Shown: piece by piece, positions 33,013-42,300 of the stretch | How the letters are laid out: every line of letters starts with the position of its first letter | Position numbering within the stretch: the first letter of the stretch is position 1 | From: Bacillota bacterium | Lineage (GTDB): Bacteria > Bacillota > Dethiobacteria > Dethiobacterales > Dethiobacteraceae | Direction: 5' to 3' | Assembly: GCA_018725565.1 (NCBI GenBank) | Contig: QLUR01000021.1 | Coordinates: 1-46,961 of the forward strand | Length of the DNA: 46,961 bases | Position numbers and translations under genes: made by a program | Notes under the pieces: generated by a model | The model's input: the letters and a program-made list of their open reading frames with translations, nothing else | What the model was told of the DNA's origin: nothing | Database searches by the model: none

Positions 33013-34686
33013 GTGAGGACGCTTCCAGTCTTGTCAAAGCGTTTCCGAACGTTAATCAGGAACGGGCAGAGCTGGCACAGCCTGCCCGTGCTGCCGCTTT
33101 TGCTCGCCCTGCCGGTGGTGTTGCCGGTGCTGGTCGTCAGCTCCGCCATACTCACGCCGACCCGGGAGGTATGGCTGCATCTCGGCAGGACGCTGTTGCC
33201 GGAAATGAGCCGCAACACCCTGTTGCTGCTGGCGGGTGTGGGAGGCGGCACGCTGCTGCTCGGGGTAAGCTTGGCCTGGCTGGTGACGGCGTACCGTTTC
33301 CCGGGCCGGAGAGTGCTGGAATGGCTGCTGGTCCTGCCCATGGCTGTACCGGCCTATGTGCAGGGCTTTGTTTATATGGCTACTTTTGACTTTGCCGGTC
33401 CGGTGCAGACTGCCTTGCGCCCGTTTTTCAGGGATATGGCCTGGTTTCCGGAAATCCGTTCCGGGACCGGCGCTATCCTGGTGATGACTTTGGTTTTGTA
33501 TCCTTATGTCTACCTGTTGGCCAAAGCCGGCTTTCGTGAGCAAAGCGGGGTGCTGCTGGAGGCCGCCCGCGTGATGGGATATAGTCCGGCGGCAGTTTTT
33601 TTGCGGGTTATCCTGCCGCTGGCCAGGCCTTCCATTGCCGCCGGTACAGCGCTGGCAGTGATGGAAGCGCTAGCCGACTTTGCCACCGTCCGCTTTTTCA
33701 ATTTCCCGACCCTTTCCGACGGGGTCATCCGTGTCTGGCACGGCATGATGGACCTGCGTGCCGCTTCCGAGCTGGCAGGGCTGCTGGCGCTGGTGGCACT
33801 TGCTATTCTCCTGCTGGAGTATGCCTTGCGGGGGCGTACCCGTTACTTCCAGGCCGGAGGCAAGGCGCCGGGAATCACCCCGGTTGCCCTTCCGGGCTGG
33901 CGCGGCTGGCTGGCCTCAGCCGCCTGCCTGCTGGTGGTGGCAGTATCCTTTGCCCTGCCGGTGGGGCAGCTTTTATCCTGGACGCTGCAAGAATTGCCCC
34001 ATCAGCCGGCCGGTACGCTAAGCGTTTATACACAACTGGCTCGTAACAGCATAATTCTCTCTGTGCTGGCAGCACTCTTTGCCACGGTGACTGCCTTGCT
34101 GCTGGCCAGCAGCATCCGGCTGACCTCCAGCCGGGTTGCCTTTATGCTGGCTAAACTGGCTACCAGTGGTTATGCCATGCCAGGGGCGGTCATCGCCGTG
34201 GGCATTATCATACCGTTGTCTGCGTTTGACCACGCGCTGAACAATTTCCTGACCTCCTGGAGGGGAACCGGTGTGGGGCTCGTGCTGACCGGGTCGGTTG
34301 TGGGCCTTGTTTACGCCTATGTTGTCCGCTTCCTGTCCGTTAGCTACAGCAGCGTCGATTCCAGCCTGGAAAAGATTACACCGAATGTTACGGCAGCTGC
34401 CCGCCTGCTGGGTGCCGGGCCGTGGCGACTGTTGTGGAGCGTTCATCTGCCGCTGGTGGTGCCCGGCATGCTGGCCGGTGCAATCCTTGTGTTTGTAGAC
34501 GTGATGAAGGAACTGCCGATTACCATGATGCTGCGGCCTTTCGGCCATGACACCCTGGCAGTGTGGGTCTGGCAGATGGCTGCAGAATCAATATGGGGCG
34601 GCGCCTCCCTGCCGGCGCTTGTAATTGTGCTGGCTGGTCTTATTCCGGTGTTTTTCCTGATGCGGGTAGCCGACCGTAAATTTTAA
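33013..34686 (+). CDS. Iron(III)-type ABC transporter permease (FbpB-like)
   Basis: The 557-residue fused permease has two binding-protein-dependent transport domains and about 12 TM helices. Each half has an EAA-type loop: EAARVMGYSPAAVFLRVILPLARP (near 192) and AAARLLGAGPWRLLWSVHLPLVVPG (near 460). This double-domain layout is typical of the FbpB/SfuB ferric ion family (also some thiamine-type permeases). The GTG start directly follows the TAA of the signal-peptide remnant. Function as an importer would need a binding protein encoded elsewhere. Confidence 0.9.
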   Translation: MRTLPVLSKRFRTLIRNGQSWHSLPVLPLLLALPVVLPVLVVSSAILTPTREVWLHLGRTLLPEMSRNTLLLLAGVGGGTLLLGVSLAWLVTAYRFPGRRVLEWLLVLPMAVPAYVQGFVYMATFDFAGPVQTALRPFFRDMAWFPEIRSGTGAILVMTLVLYPYVYLLAKAGFREQSGVLLEAARVMGYSPAAVFLRVILPLARPSIAAGTALAVMEALADFATVRFFNFPTLSDGVIRVWHGMMDLRAASELAGLLALVALAILLLEYALRGRTRYFQAGGKAPGITPVALPGWRGWLASAACLLVVAVSFALPVGQLLSWTLQELPHQPAGTLSVYTQLARNSIILSVLAALFATVTALLLASSIRLTSSRVAFMLAKLATSGYAMPGAVIAVGIIIPLSAFDHALNNFLTSWRGTGVGLVLTGSVVGLVYAYVVRFLSVSYSSVDSSLEKITPNVTAAARLLGAGPWRLLWSVHLPLVVPGMLAGAILVFVDVMKELPITMMLRPFGHDTLAVWVWQMAAESIWGGASLPALVIVLAGLIPVFFLMRVADRKF

Positions 34687-34701
34687 GGTGAGGTGACTGA
34701 A

Positions 34702-35793
34702 ATGTTTCTTATGTCAGGCACGCCTGCTGTCTGTCCGCTGGGGAACGGGCCGGCTTATGTCCGGCTGGACAACGTTTCCAAATTTTTCAGCAGTGCCAGG
34801 GCTGTATTTCAATTGACTGTAGGAATCGGCAAAGGGGAGTTTTTTTCTTTGCTCGGTCCCTCGGGTTGCGGGAAAACAACTACCTTGCGGTTGATTGCCG
34901 GACTGGAGCGCCCTGACCAGGGTGCTGTCAGCATTGGCGGAGAAGTGGTGGCTTCTGCTGACACCTGGGTTTCCCCTGAAAAAAGGGGCATCGGCATTGT
35001 TTTTCAGGATTATGCGCTGTTCCCCCATATGACGGTGGGGCAAAATGTGGCTTTCGGGCTGAAAGGGTGCGGGCGTGCGCAGGCCAAGTCCAGGGTGGAA
35101 GAACTGTTGGAACTGACTGGCCTTGCCGGCCTTGCCGGCAGGTACCCGCACGAACTTTCCGGCGGCCAGCGGCAACGGGTGGCGCTGGCCCGCTCTCTGG
35201 CTCCACGGCCCAGCGTTATTTTACTTGACGAGCCATTTTCCAACCTAGATGCCGACCTGAGGGAAGAACTGCGCCGGGAAACGAAACGCATCCTTAAAGA
35301 GCAGGGGGCCACCACGATTCTTGTGACTCACGACCAAGAGGAGGCTTTCTCCCTCTCCGACCGTGTAGGTGTGCTGCAGGGCGGGACGCTTGAACAGCTT
35401 GGCAGTCCCGCAGAAATATATCACCGGCCGGCCAGCAGGTTTGTCGCTGATTTTGTCGGTAAAGCTGATTTTATCGACGGTACGGTTGAAGACGGGACCG
35501 TCCGCTCCACTTTCGGCTCCTTTCCGCTTGATGACAGCGCAGGCATCGGGACAAAGCAAGTGGAACTGATGGTCAGGCCGGATGATGTCAGCTTTGTGCC
35601 TGATGCCGCAGGTCAGGCTACGGTTACCGAAGCCCGTTTTCTCGGAGCTTCCGTCCTGTACCAGCTGCAGTTTACTGACGGCAGGGCGATCCACTCCATC
35701 AGGCCTTCTGCGGAGGTAACTCCGGTGGGAAGCCGTGTAAGCGTCAAAGTGGATGCCAGCCATATCGTTATCTTCCCCAAGGACAACGCTTAA
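34702..35793 (+). CDS. Iron(III)-type ABC transporter ATPase (FbpC-like)
   Basis: ATG 34702, eight bases after AAGGTGAGG, gives 363 residues; a GTG at 34693 overlaps that site. Walker A GPSGCGKTT is at 52-60, signature LSGGQ at 152-156 and Walker B VILLDEP at 172-178. A C-terminal TOBE-like regulatory domain (about 255-363; VELMVRPDDVSFVPD) follows, as in FbpC/PotA. It follows the permease by 15 bases and must act with it. No terminator is visible after the stop. Confidence 0.9.
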   Translation: MFLMSGTPAVCPLGNGPAYVRLDNVSKFFSSARAVFQLTVGIGKGEFFSLLGPSGCGKTTTLRLIAGLERPDQGAVSIGGEVVASADTWVSPEKRGIGIVFQDYALFPHMTVGQNVAFGLKGCGRAQAKSRVEELLELTGLAGLAGRYPHELSGGQRQRVALARSLAPRPSVILLDEPFSNLDADLREELRRETKRILKEQGATTILVTHDQEEAFSLSDRVGVLQGGTLEQLGSPAEIYHRPASRFVADFVGKADFIDGTVEDGTVRSTFGSFPLDDSAGIGTKQVELMVRPDDVSFVPDAAGQATVTEARFLGASVLYQLQFTDGRAIHSIRPSAEVTPVGSRVSVKVDASHIVIFPKDNA

Positions 35794-35944
35794 CGCTCGT
35801 TGGTGTTTGGGGTTTATGGCGAAGATATATCTGTCCGCACTTTGAAGGGTCTTGATCGGGGAGTAACCATTATATACGGAAAACATTTGCAGTTTTTACC
35901 CACTTGTTGCCTCAGTATGTATTGACAACGTAAGCGAATAGATG

Positions 35945-35964
35945 CTTTCTGTTAACACAGAAAG
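35945..35964. promoter_or_regulatory. Palindromic operator candidate of the toxin-antitoxin operon
   Basis: CTTTCTGT (35945-35952) and ACAGAAAG (35957-35964) form a perfect 8-bp inverted repeat with a TAAC centre. It ends inside the antitoxin ribosome binding site (AAAGGAG). A -35-like TTGACA lies at 35922-35927, without a clear -10. Ribbon-helix-helix antitoxins of the RelB/DinJ family bind such palindromes to repress their own operon. Confidence 0.55.
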
Positions 35965-35978
35965 GAGCTGATAATGTT

Positions 35979-36242
35979 GTGGCAACTACGAGCGTTACCA
36001 TTCGTATAGACGAAAACCTTAAAAAGCAGGCTGAAATACTTTTTGAGGATATGGGCATGAACATGACCACGGCTTTTACTATTTTCGTCAAGACTGCCGT
36101 GCGGCAGGGTAAAATTCCCTTTGAAGTTGCAGGTGACCCATTCTACAAAGAGGCTAACCAGGCAAGATTGCGCGAAGCGATTGCCGCTCTTGATGCTGGA
36201 AAGGGTACCGTCCACGAACTGATTGTGGTGGACAATGAATAA
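35979..36242 (+). CDS. RelB/DinJ family antitoxin
   Basis: GTG 35979 is the only in-frame start behind AAAGGAG and gives 87 residues. The N-terminal ribbon-helix-helix (TSVTIRIDENLKKQAEILFEDMGMNMTTAFTIFVKTAVRQGKIPFEV) is the typical RelB/DinJ DNA-binding domain. The C-terminal part is the likely toxin-neutralising segment. The stop overlaps the toxin start by 8 bases. It should neutralise the downstream RNase and repress the operon with it. Confidence 0.9.
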   Translation: MATTSVTIRIDENLKKQAEILFEDMGMNMTTAFTIFVKTAVRQGKIPFEVAGDPFYKEANQARLREAIAALDAGKGTVHELIVVDNE

Positions 36243-36498
36243 AATTTGGTACGATTCCGCATGGGAGGATTACCTATATTGGCAGACGCATGACAAAAAG
36301 ACTTTGCGTCGAACAAACCAGCTTTTGAAGGACATTGATCGCCACGGTTACGAAGGAATAGGAAAACCGGAGCCTTTGAAACATGACTTTTCAGGCTGGT
36401 GGAGTCGAAGAATCGACGAAGCGAATCGGGTAGTTTACCGCATCAAAGCTGGCCATATAGAGATTGCTCAATGCGGTGCACATTACCGAGATAAGTAA
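36235..36498 (+). CDS. yoeB: YoeB/Txe family toxin (ribosome-dependent mRNA interferase)
   Basis: ATG 36235 gives 87 residues that align along their length with E. coli YoeB (84 residues): WYDSAWEDYLYWQ, GIGKPEPLKHDFSGWWSRRI and NRVVYRI. The catalytic set E46, R65, H83 and Y84 is present at the same numbers as in E. coli. The toxin cuts mRNA in the ribosomal A site. YoeB usually pairs with a YefM/Phd antitoxin, while here the partner is of the RelB/DinJ type. Confidence 0.92.
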   Translation: MNKIWYDSAWEDYLYWQTHDKKTLRRTNQLLKDIDRHGYEGIGKPEPLKHDFSGWWSRRIDEANRVVYRIKAGHIEIAQCGAHYRDK

Positions 36499-36621
36499 AT
36501 TATTCGCGGTCACTGCAGACGGCACTGCGACTTAAAGGACTGACAACAGCCTGTATTGCAGCAGGATTTTCATATTTTCTATGGAACTGGTAAACATACC
36601 GGCGGAGAGGTGTATGTTTCC

Positions 36622-37335
36622 ATGAAGCTGACCCCGCGCCTGGCAGCTCTTGCCGAACTGGTGCCCGCCGGCAGCGTTGTGGCTGACATCGGCACAGACC
36701 ATGCTTACCTGCCGGTCTACCTGGTACAGGAAAGGAGCTGCCGCCGGGTTGTGGCCAGCGACATCAGCCCCGGTCCGCTGGCGCAGGCCCGGGAAACGGT
36801 GACAGCGTTTAACTGCCTGCACAAGATTGATCTTCGCCTCGGCGAGGGACTGCAGGTCCTGCACGCGGATGACGGGATTGACACGGTAGTTATTGCCGGC
36901 CTGGGAGGGCGGAAGATTGCCGCACTACTGGATGAGGGAAGGGATAAATTACAGTGGGTGAGTCGCCTGCTGCTCCAGCCGGCACAGGATGCCGCGGCGC
37001 TGCGCCTGTATCTGGCAGGGCATGGCTTTGCCCTGTTACAGGAAGCGCTGGTCCTGGAGGGCAGGCGGCTGTATGAGATTATCTTGGCCGGGCCAGGGCG
37101 GGAAGAGGAAACAGACCCCTTCCGCCTGGCTGTCGGCCCGCGCTTGCTGGAAGGGCGGCCGCCGCTTCTGCCCAGGCTGCTCCGGGAAAAAATGCGCCGG
37201 CTGAAATCGGTCCGCAACAGCCTGCAGAAAGCCCGGTACGATTCCGGCCGAGAAAAAATCAGGGAAGTGGAACAGGAACTTTCCCGCCTGGAGGAGGTTC
37301 TGCACAGTGCCGCTTTATGTCCAGACGCTGATTAA
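36622..37335 (+). CDS. trmK: tRNA (adenine(22)-N1)-methyltransferase TrmK
   Basis: ATG 36622 behind GGCGGAGAGG gives 237 residues; the frame opens at 36556, but earlier codons lack a ribosome binding site. The SAM site is VADIGTDHAYLPVYL near 20-34, followed by VVASDISPGPL and the motif DTVVIAGLGGRKI near 86-98. It methylates A22 in the D-loop of some tRNAs. Its 3' end overlaps the Nif3-family gene by 29 bases, the pairing seen in many Firmicutes downstream of rpoD. Confidence 0.9.
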   Translation: MKLTPRLAALAELVPAGSVVADIGTDHAYLPVYLVQERSCRRVVASDISPGPLAQARETVTAFNCLHKIDLRLGEGLQVLHADDGIDTVVIAGLGGRKIAALLDEGRDKLQWVSRLLLQPAQDAAALRLYLAGHGFALLQEALVLEGRRLYEIILAGPGREEETDPFRLAVGPRLLEGRPPLLPRLLREKMRRLKSVRNSLQKARYDSGREKIREVEQELSRLEEVLHSAALCPDAD

Positions 37336-38422
37336 CTTTATGGAACAAATTGCTCCCCGCCGCCTAGCCTGCGACTGGGACAATACCGGCTTGCTGATCG
37401 GCAGCCCGCAGGCTCCGGTACACAAGATACTGGTTGCTCTGGACGTTGACGACCGTGTGCTTGATGAGGCTGCAGCCCTTGGGGCGGACGTTATTGTTGC
37501 CCATCATCCCTTAATCTTCCGCCCCTTAAAAAACCTGCGGACCGACCTGCCTGGCGGCAAAACCGTCGCTGCGGCCCTGGCGGCCGGGATAACCGTTTTC
37601 GCGGCGCACACCAATCTTGATGTGGCTGCCGGCGGAGTTAGCGATGCGCTTTCCTCCTCTCTTGGCCTGATTGAAACCAGGGTTCTGCGTGTCACCGGCA
37701 GCGAATCGCTGGAAAAAATCGTGGTTTTTGTTCCAAAGGGTCACGAAGACAACGTCCGCCAGGCTATGAGCGCGGCCGGCGCCGGCTGGGTCGGCAACTA
37801 CAGCCATTGTACCTTTCAGGTAAGCGGGACAGGGACGTTTATGCCGCAGGCCGGGACTGACCCTTTTATCGGTGAGCAGGGCAAATTGGCCAAAGCTGCT
37901 GAGTTGCGGATGGAAACTGTTTTCCCCGCCTCATTGCGAGCCCGGGTGGTCGGGGCCATGCGGAAAGCCCACCCTTATGAGGAAGTGGCCTACGACCTTT
38001 ATACCCTGCAAAACGAAGGACAGCCTGTTGGTTTTGGACGGGTCGGCCGCATCAATGAATGTACCCTGGATCGGTTCGCTGATGCGGTCAAAGATAAGCT
38101 GGCTGTGCGGAACGTGCGCGTTACCGGCGACGGGAGCGTCTTAATCAGGAAAGTGGCGGTGTGCGGCGGCTCCGGAGGTGATCTGGTCCAGGCCGCCTTG
38201 TTTGCCGGAGCAGATGTGCTGGTGACCGGCGACGTGAAGTACCACGAGGCCAGAGAGGCACTGTCCGCCGGCCTGGCCGTGATCGATGCCGGTCATGACG
38301 CCACGGAGAGAGTGATAATCCCTGTACTGCGGGACCATCTTTTGGCAAAAATCCGGGAAAGCGGGCAAACAGCGGAAGTTATCGCCTCAACGGTGGAAAC
38401 ATCCCCCTGGCGTATTGTATGA
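37307..38422 (+). CDS. Nif3-like dinuclear metal centre protein (GTP cyclohydrolase I type 2 family)
   Basis: GTG 37307, eight bases after GAGGAGGT, gives 371 residues. Metal ligands are H66 and H67 (AHHPLIF), D105 (AAHTNLD) and, at the C-terminus, H330 and E334 (DAGHDATERV). A central insert of about 100 residues (about 125-235) is the PII-like domain seen in B. subtilis YqfO, so length is normal for that subfamily. Function remains uncertain for the family. It is translationally coupled to trmK and followed by a hairpin. Confidence 0.9.
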   Translation: MPLYVQTLINFMEQIAPRRLACDWDNTGLLIGSPQAPVHKILVALDVDDRVLDEAAALGADVIVAHHPLIFRPLKNLRTDLPGGKTVAAALAAGITVFAAHTNLDVAAGGVSDALSSSLGLIETRVLRVTGSESLEKIVVFVPKGHEDNVRQAMSAAGAGWVGNYSHCTFQVSGTGTFMPQAGTDPFIGEQGKLAKAAELRMETVFPASLRARVVGAMRKAHPYEEVAYDLYTLQNEGQPVGFGRVGRINECTLDRFADAVKDKLAVRNVRVTGDGSVLIRKVAVCGGSGGDLVQAALFAGADVLVTGDVKYHEAREALSAGLAVIDAGHDATERVIIPVLRDHLLAKIRESGQTAEVIASTVETSPWRIV

Positions 38423-38450
38423 GGACGGGTTTATCCTGTCCTCGTTTCTT
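38421..38450 (+). terminator. Terminator-like hairpin after the Nif3-family gene
   Basis: GAGGACGGG (38421-38429) pairs with CCTGTCCTC (38435-38443, one G-U) around loop TTTAT, followed by GTTTCTT. The first two bases are within the stop codon. The T-tract is broken by C, so read-through to the next gene is likely. Confidence 0.5.
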
Positions 38451-38467
38451 ATGAAAGGATGATAATC

Positions 38468-39175
38468 ATGAGTGAACTGCGCCGGCTTTATGAAGCGCAG
38501 TTGCTGGAGGCGAAACTGGACAGCCTGAACTTGGCGTTAAAAGAATTGCCCGTCTATGAGGAATACAGAAAGCTGCAGGCGGAAGCGGCGGAGGTCAACA
38601 AAGCTGCCGGCTTGCTGGCCGGCAGGCTGGAAGAACAGTGGAAACGCCTTAAATATCTGGAGCTTGACATGCAAAAAGCGGAGGAGGAAAGCAAAACTGC
38701 CCAGGTCCTGCTTTACAGCGGCAAGGTTAGCAACCCCAAAGAGCTGGCACAGCTGGAGGCCAAAGCCGGTTCTCTGCAACGCGAGCGAAGCAAGGCCGAA
38801 GACAGCGTATTGCAGGCCATGGAGGCGGCTGAGGAAACGGAAAAGTCGCTCTCTGCCTGCAGGGAAAAGCAGCAAAGCTTGGCAGACAGGCTGCACAGGC
38901 TAAAGACACAGGCTGTTCTTGAACTGTCCGGACTTAAGGAACAAATCAGAGAACACCAGCAGGAACGGGAGAAGCTGTTGGCCGGCATCAGCGATAAGCT
39001 GCTCAGTCAATATCGCGAGTTGCAGCAAAGATTTCGGGACACGGCGCTTGTCCCCGTGGACGGCGAGGTATGTGGCGGTTGCCGCGTCTCACTGTCCACC
39101 AACCTTAAAAACCGCCTCTGCAACCCGGCGGCACTGCAAACTTGCGAATACTGCGGGCGCATACTGGTTCCCTGA
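38468..39175 (+). CDS. Coiled-coil zinc-ribbon protein (C4-type, DUF164 family)
   Basis: ATG 38468, eight bases after AAAGGA, gives 235 residues. Residues about 5-175 are an almost continuous Glu/Lys/Gln-rich coiled coil. The C-terminus has a zinc ribbon with C202, C205, C226 and C229 (CGGC and CEYC); a fifth Cys (218) is between them. Members of this family are widespread and conserved next to nif3-type genes; function is unknown. The stop is followed at once by a repeat-bearing spacer (39178-39250). Confidence 0.87.
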   Translation: MSELRRLYEAQLLEAKLDSLNLALKELPVYEEYRKLQAEAAEVNKAAGLLAGRLEEQWKRLKYLELDMQKAEEESKTAQVLLYSGKVSNPKELAQLEAKAGSLQRERSKAEDSVLQAMEAAEETEKSLSACREKQQSLADRLHRLKTQAVLELSGLKEQIREHQQEREKLLAGISDKLLSQYRELQQRFRDTALVPVDGEVCGGCRVSLSTNLKNRLCNPAALQTCEYCGRILVP

Positions 39176-39177
39176 CA

Positions 39178-39250
39178 TCCGGAGGTCAGAGGGCAGTCTG
39201 CTGGAAAGGGACAAACTGGTTCACCGGCTATAGGACATCTGACTTCTGGA
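39178..39250. repeat. Small palindromic element upstream of addB
   Basis: TCCGGAGGTCAGAGG at 39178-39192 and the reverse complement of 39236-39250 (TCCAGAAGTCAGATG) agree at 12 of 15 positions, enclosing 43 bases. This looks like a miniature element with imperfect terminal inverted repeats. It starts 2 bases after the zinc-ribbon stop. GGAGGTCAGAGG recurs within addB. No gene fits in the 144-base gap before addB. Confidence 0.5.
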
Positions 39251-39319
39251 ATAGAACCTGTACCTGCGTATGAAATATGCGAATAAATGCTAAAACCGCA
39301 ACAGCGGGGAGGTGAGGCC

Positions 39320-42300
39320 GTGAACGCCATGCTGTCCGCCTTGGCTGACATCTGCCGCCGGGAAGTCTTCCGGGAAAAGATCGTGGTTGTCCCTTCGCAG
39401 AGCCTGGGTCACCAGTTGCTGGAGGCTTTGAGTTCTGCCGGAGTGCCCTGGCTGAACGTCCGTCCCGCCACGCCTTTCGACCTGGCGCAACAGGTAGCCG
39501 CCACCGACCTCTTCCGCGATGGGAGAGTACTCCTTAACGCCGGTCAAACAATAGCCCTTGTGGAAGAAGCGCTGTCAAACATGGCTGCCGCCGGCCAACT
39601 CCGTTATTTTGCCCAGCTGCAGGAAACGGGCGACTTGGCCCGCCTGCTCCACGAAACGGTGCAGGAGCTGCGCCTGGCCGGCCTCACCGCTCTCAGCCTG
39701 CCCCCCCGTGCTTTCGTCTCCCCGCAAAAAGGCAGCGAGCTCAAAAGACTGCTCTGCCTCTACGAAGCTGCTCTCCGCCAACGCGGCCTAGCTGACCAGG
39801 CGCTGGTCTTCCGCCTTGCATTACAGGCGGCCTGCTGCGGCCGGACCCCCTTTCGCGCCGCCCTGTTTGTCATCCCCTCGGAACAGGAGTTCCCGCCGCT
39901 GGTCCACAGTTTTTTGTCCCGGCTGTCCGCCGGTGCCCGCCAGGTCCTGCCAGCCGAACCGGTCCGCGGCCTGTACGCTCCCAGCGGCTGCTCCTTTCCT
40001 GCCGGGTCGGAAGTCCGGGAAGAGTCGCTCTTATCTCGGCTTTACGATCCGCCGGCCGGCCGGTCTAGCCCCGGCGCAGAAATCTTCGGCGCCTACGGTG
40101 CGGCCAATGAACTGCGCGAAGTGCTGCGCCGCCTGAAAGATGGCGGACTCCCCCTGGACAGCGCTGTGTTAATCCATACCTCCTCTGAAACCTACCTCCC
40201 CTTGGCCCACGCTCTGACCTCCCGCTTGGGCCTGCCCGTCACCTATGCCGAGGGACTGCCGGTTCGCTGCACTCGCCCCGGACGCCTGGCACTGCAACTG
40301 CTGCGCTGGCTCGCAGACGATTATGCTTCCGCATCTTTTGGCCGTATCCTGACCGGCGGCGATATAAACGTCCCCTCCCCGGAAAAACTGGCGCGGGTAT
40401 TACGCCGCTGGCGCGTCGGCTGGGGGCGGGACCGTTACCTGTCGTGCCTGCCAACCGGAGGTCAGAGGTCAGAAAGCGGAGGTCAGAGCTTGGACCCCGA
40501 CCTCCGGAAAGCGACGATTGACGAGGCGACAGTGAGTCTGAGGGAGATTCTGGAGAAGCTGCTTGCCGCCCTGCCGCCGGCCGGCCCGGACGGCCACCTC
40601 CATTATCCATCCCTGGCCCGCGGCCTGTTGGCCGCCCTGACCGCCTTTTCCCACACTTCTACGGAAGCAGACCGCCAGGCGCTCGAAGCCTTGAGCGAAA
40701 ATCTGACTGAAGCTGCCGATGAGTTCGGGGGCTCCCTGACGACAAGGCAAGCGCTCATCAGGTTGCACCGCCGCCTGGGCGGCCTCGCTTCCGGTGCATC
40801 AGCCCCAAAACCCGGCGCTCTTCACGTTGCCTCCTACCATAACGCCTGGTTTACCGGGCGAACCCACGCCTTCGTGGTGGGTCTCTCCGCCGGAAGCTTC
40901 CCCGGCGGCGGCCTGCAGGACCCTGTTCTCCTGGACGGCGAACGTCGCTGCATCTGCAAACGTCTCAGCTTACGCGAACATGTACCGCTTAAAAATACTC
41001 TGTCCCTGGTCCGCCTGCTGGCATCCCACCGCGGCCGCATTACCTTGAGCTACCCCTGTTACGACCCGGCAGAAGGGCAGCCGGCATCACCCTCCGGTCT
41101 GCTCCTGCAGGCTTGGCGCCTGGCTTCGGGTGATACGGGCGCCGACTACAGCACCATGCTGGGGCAGCTGCCGCCTTATGCCACATATGTGCCGGACGAC
41201 CCGGCCGACAGCCTGGATCAGGACGAATGGTGGATGGCCGCTGTGCTGCGAGGCCGCCACTCCGCAGGTTCGGAGAGCGTGTCTGCCTGTTACCCGGGAC
41301 TTGGCCGCGGGCTGCTCGCCGCCGAAGCCCGCAGACGCCCTTTTTTTACCCCCTTTGACGGCCTGGTGGCCGTGGACCCGGCTGCACTGGACCCGCGCCG
41401 GAACCCGGAACTGGTACTGTCTTCCTCGCAGCTGGAAAAGCTTGCCGCATGTCCCTTCAGTTATTTTCTCTCTCATGTGCTGCGCGTACTTCCTGCTGAC
41501 GAACCCGTTTTTGCCGCCGGTGCCTGGCTGGACAACCTTTCCCGCGGCTCCCTGCTCCACGACATCTACTGCCGCTACCTGCGCGAGACTTACCCGCCCG
41601 GCGGCCCGGCGGCAGCCCCGGACAAAGATCGGCTCTTAACCCTCGCCCATGAAATGATCGAACAAAAGCGGGGGGAGATTCCCCCTCCTGCCGAACGGGT
41701 CTTTGAATACGAGCGCGATAATCTGCTGCGTGACCTGGAGGTCTTCTTCCACCTGGAAGCGGAGCATACCTCCGCACCTGCTTTCTTCGAAGTGCCCTTC
41801 GGAGCCTCCTCCGACGACATTGCCGCGGCCGGCCTTGGCCAAAGCGATGCCGTGACGCTTGCGCTTCCCGACGGCAGTACCGTACGCCTGCGCGGCCGCA
41901 TTGACCGCCTTGACCGTGCTGAGGAAGGGCACTGGGAGGTCTGGGATTTCAAGACCGGCAGCGCTTACAGTTACAGCGACCACGAATATTTTCGCCAGGG
42001 CCGTCAGCTCCAGCACGCCCTCTACGGCCTGGCCGCCGAGGTTATTCTGCGTCAGTGCGGGGTGGACAATGGCGCACAAGTGCGGTTAACAGGCTACCTT
42101 TTCCCGACGGAGAAGGGAGAGGGCCAGCGCTTTAACCGGTCCGCCGCCTCCCGGGATACAGCCCTGAAAGTGCTGGCCAGGCTGCTTGACCTGGCTGCGT
42201 CAGGGGTGTTTAGCGCCTCCCATGAAGAGGAACGCTGTTATTATTGCGAGTACAAAACAGTCTGCCGCACACCTTCCATGGGACAGAAAGTCAAAGAACT

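Noticed and set aside
32871-33389. A 172-codon ORF covering the iron operon promoter and the permease 5' end
   Set aside because: It is a frame shadow of the signal peptide and the permease gene, and has no domain of its own.
39200-39262. Resemblance to the 3' end of RNase P RNA (GGCTATAGG) next to the zinc-ribbon gene
   Set aside because: The gap is only 144 bases, far too short for rnpB, and no P4 core sequence is present.
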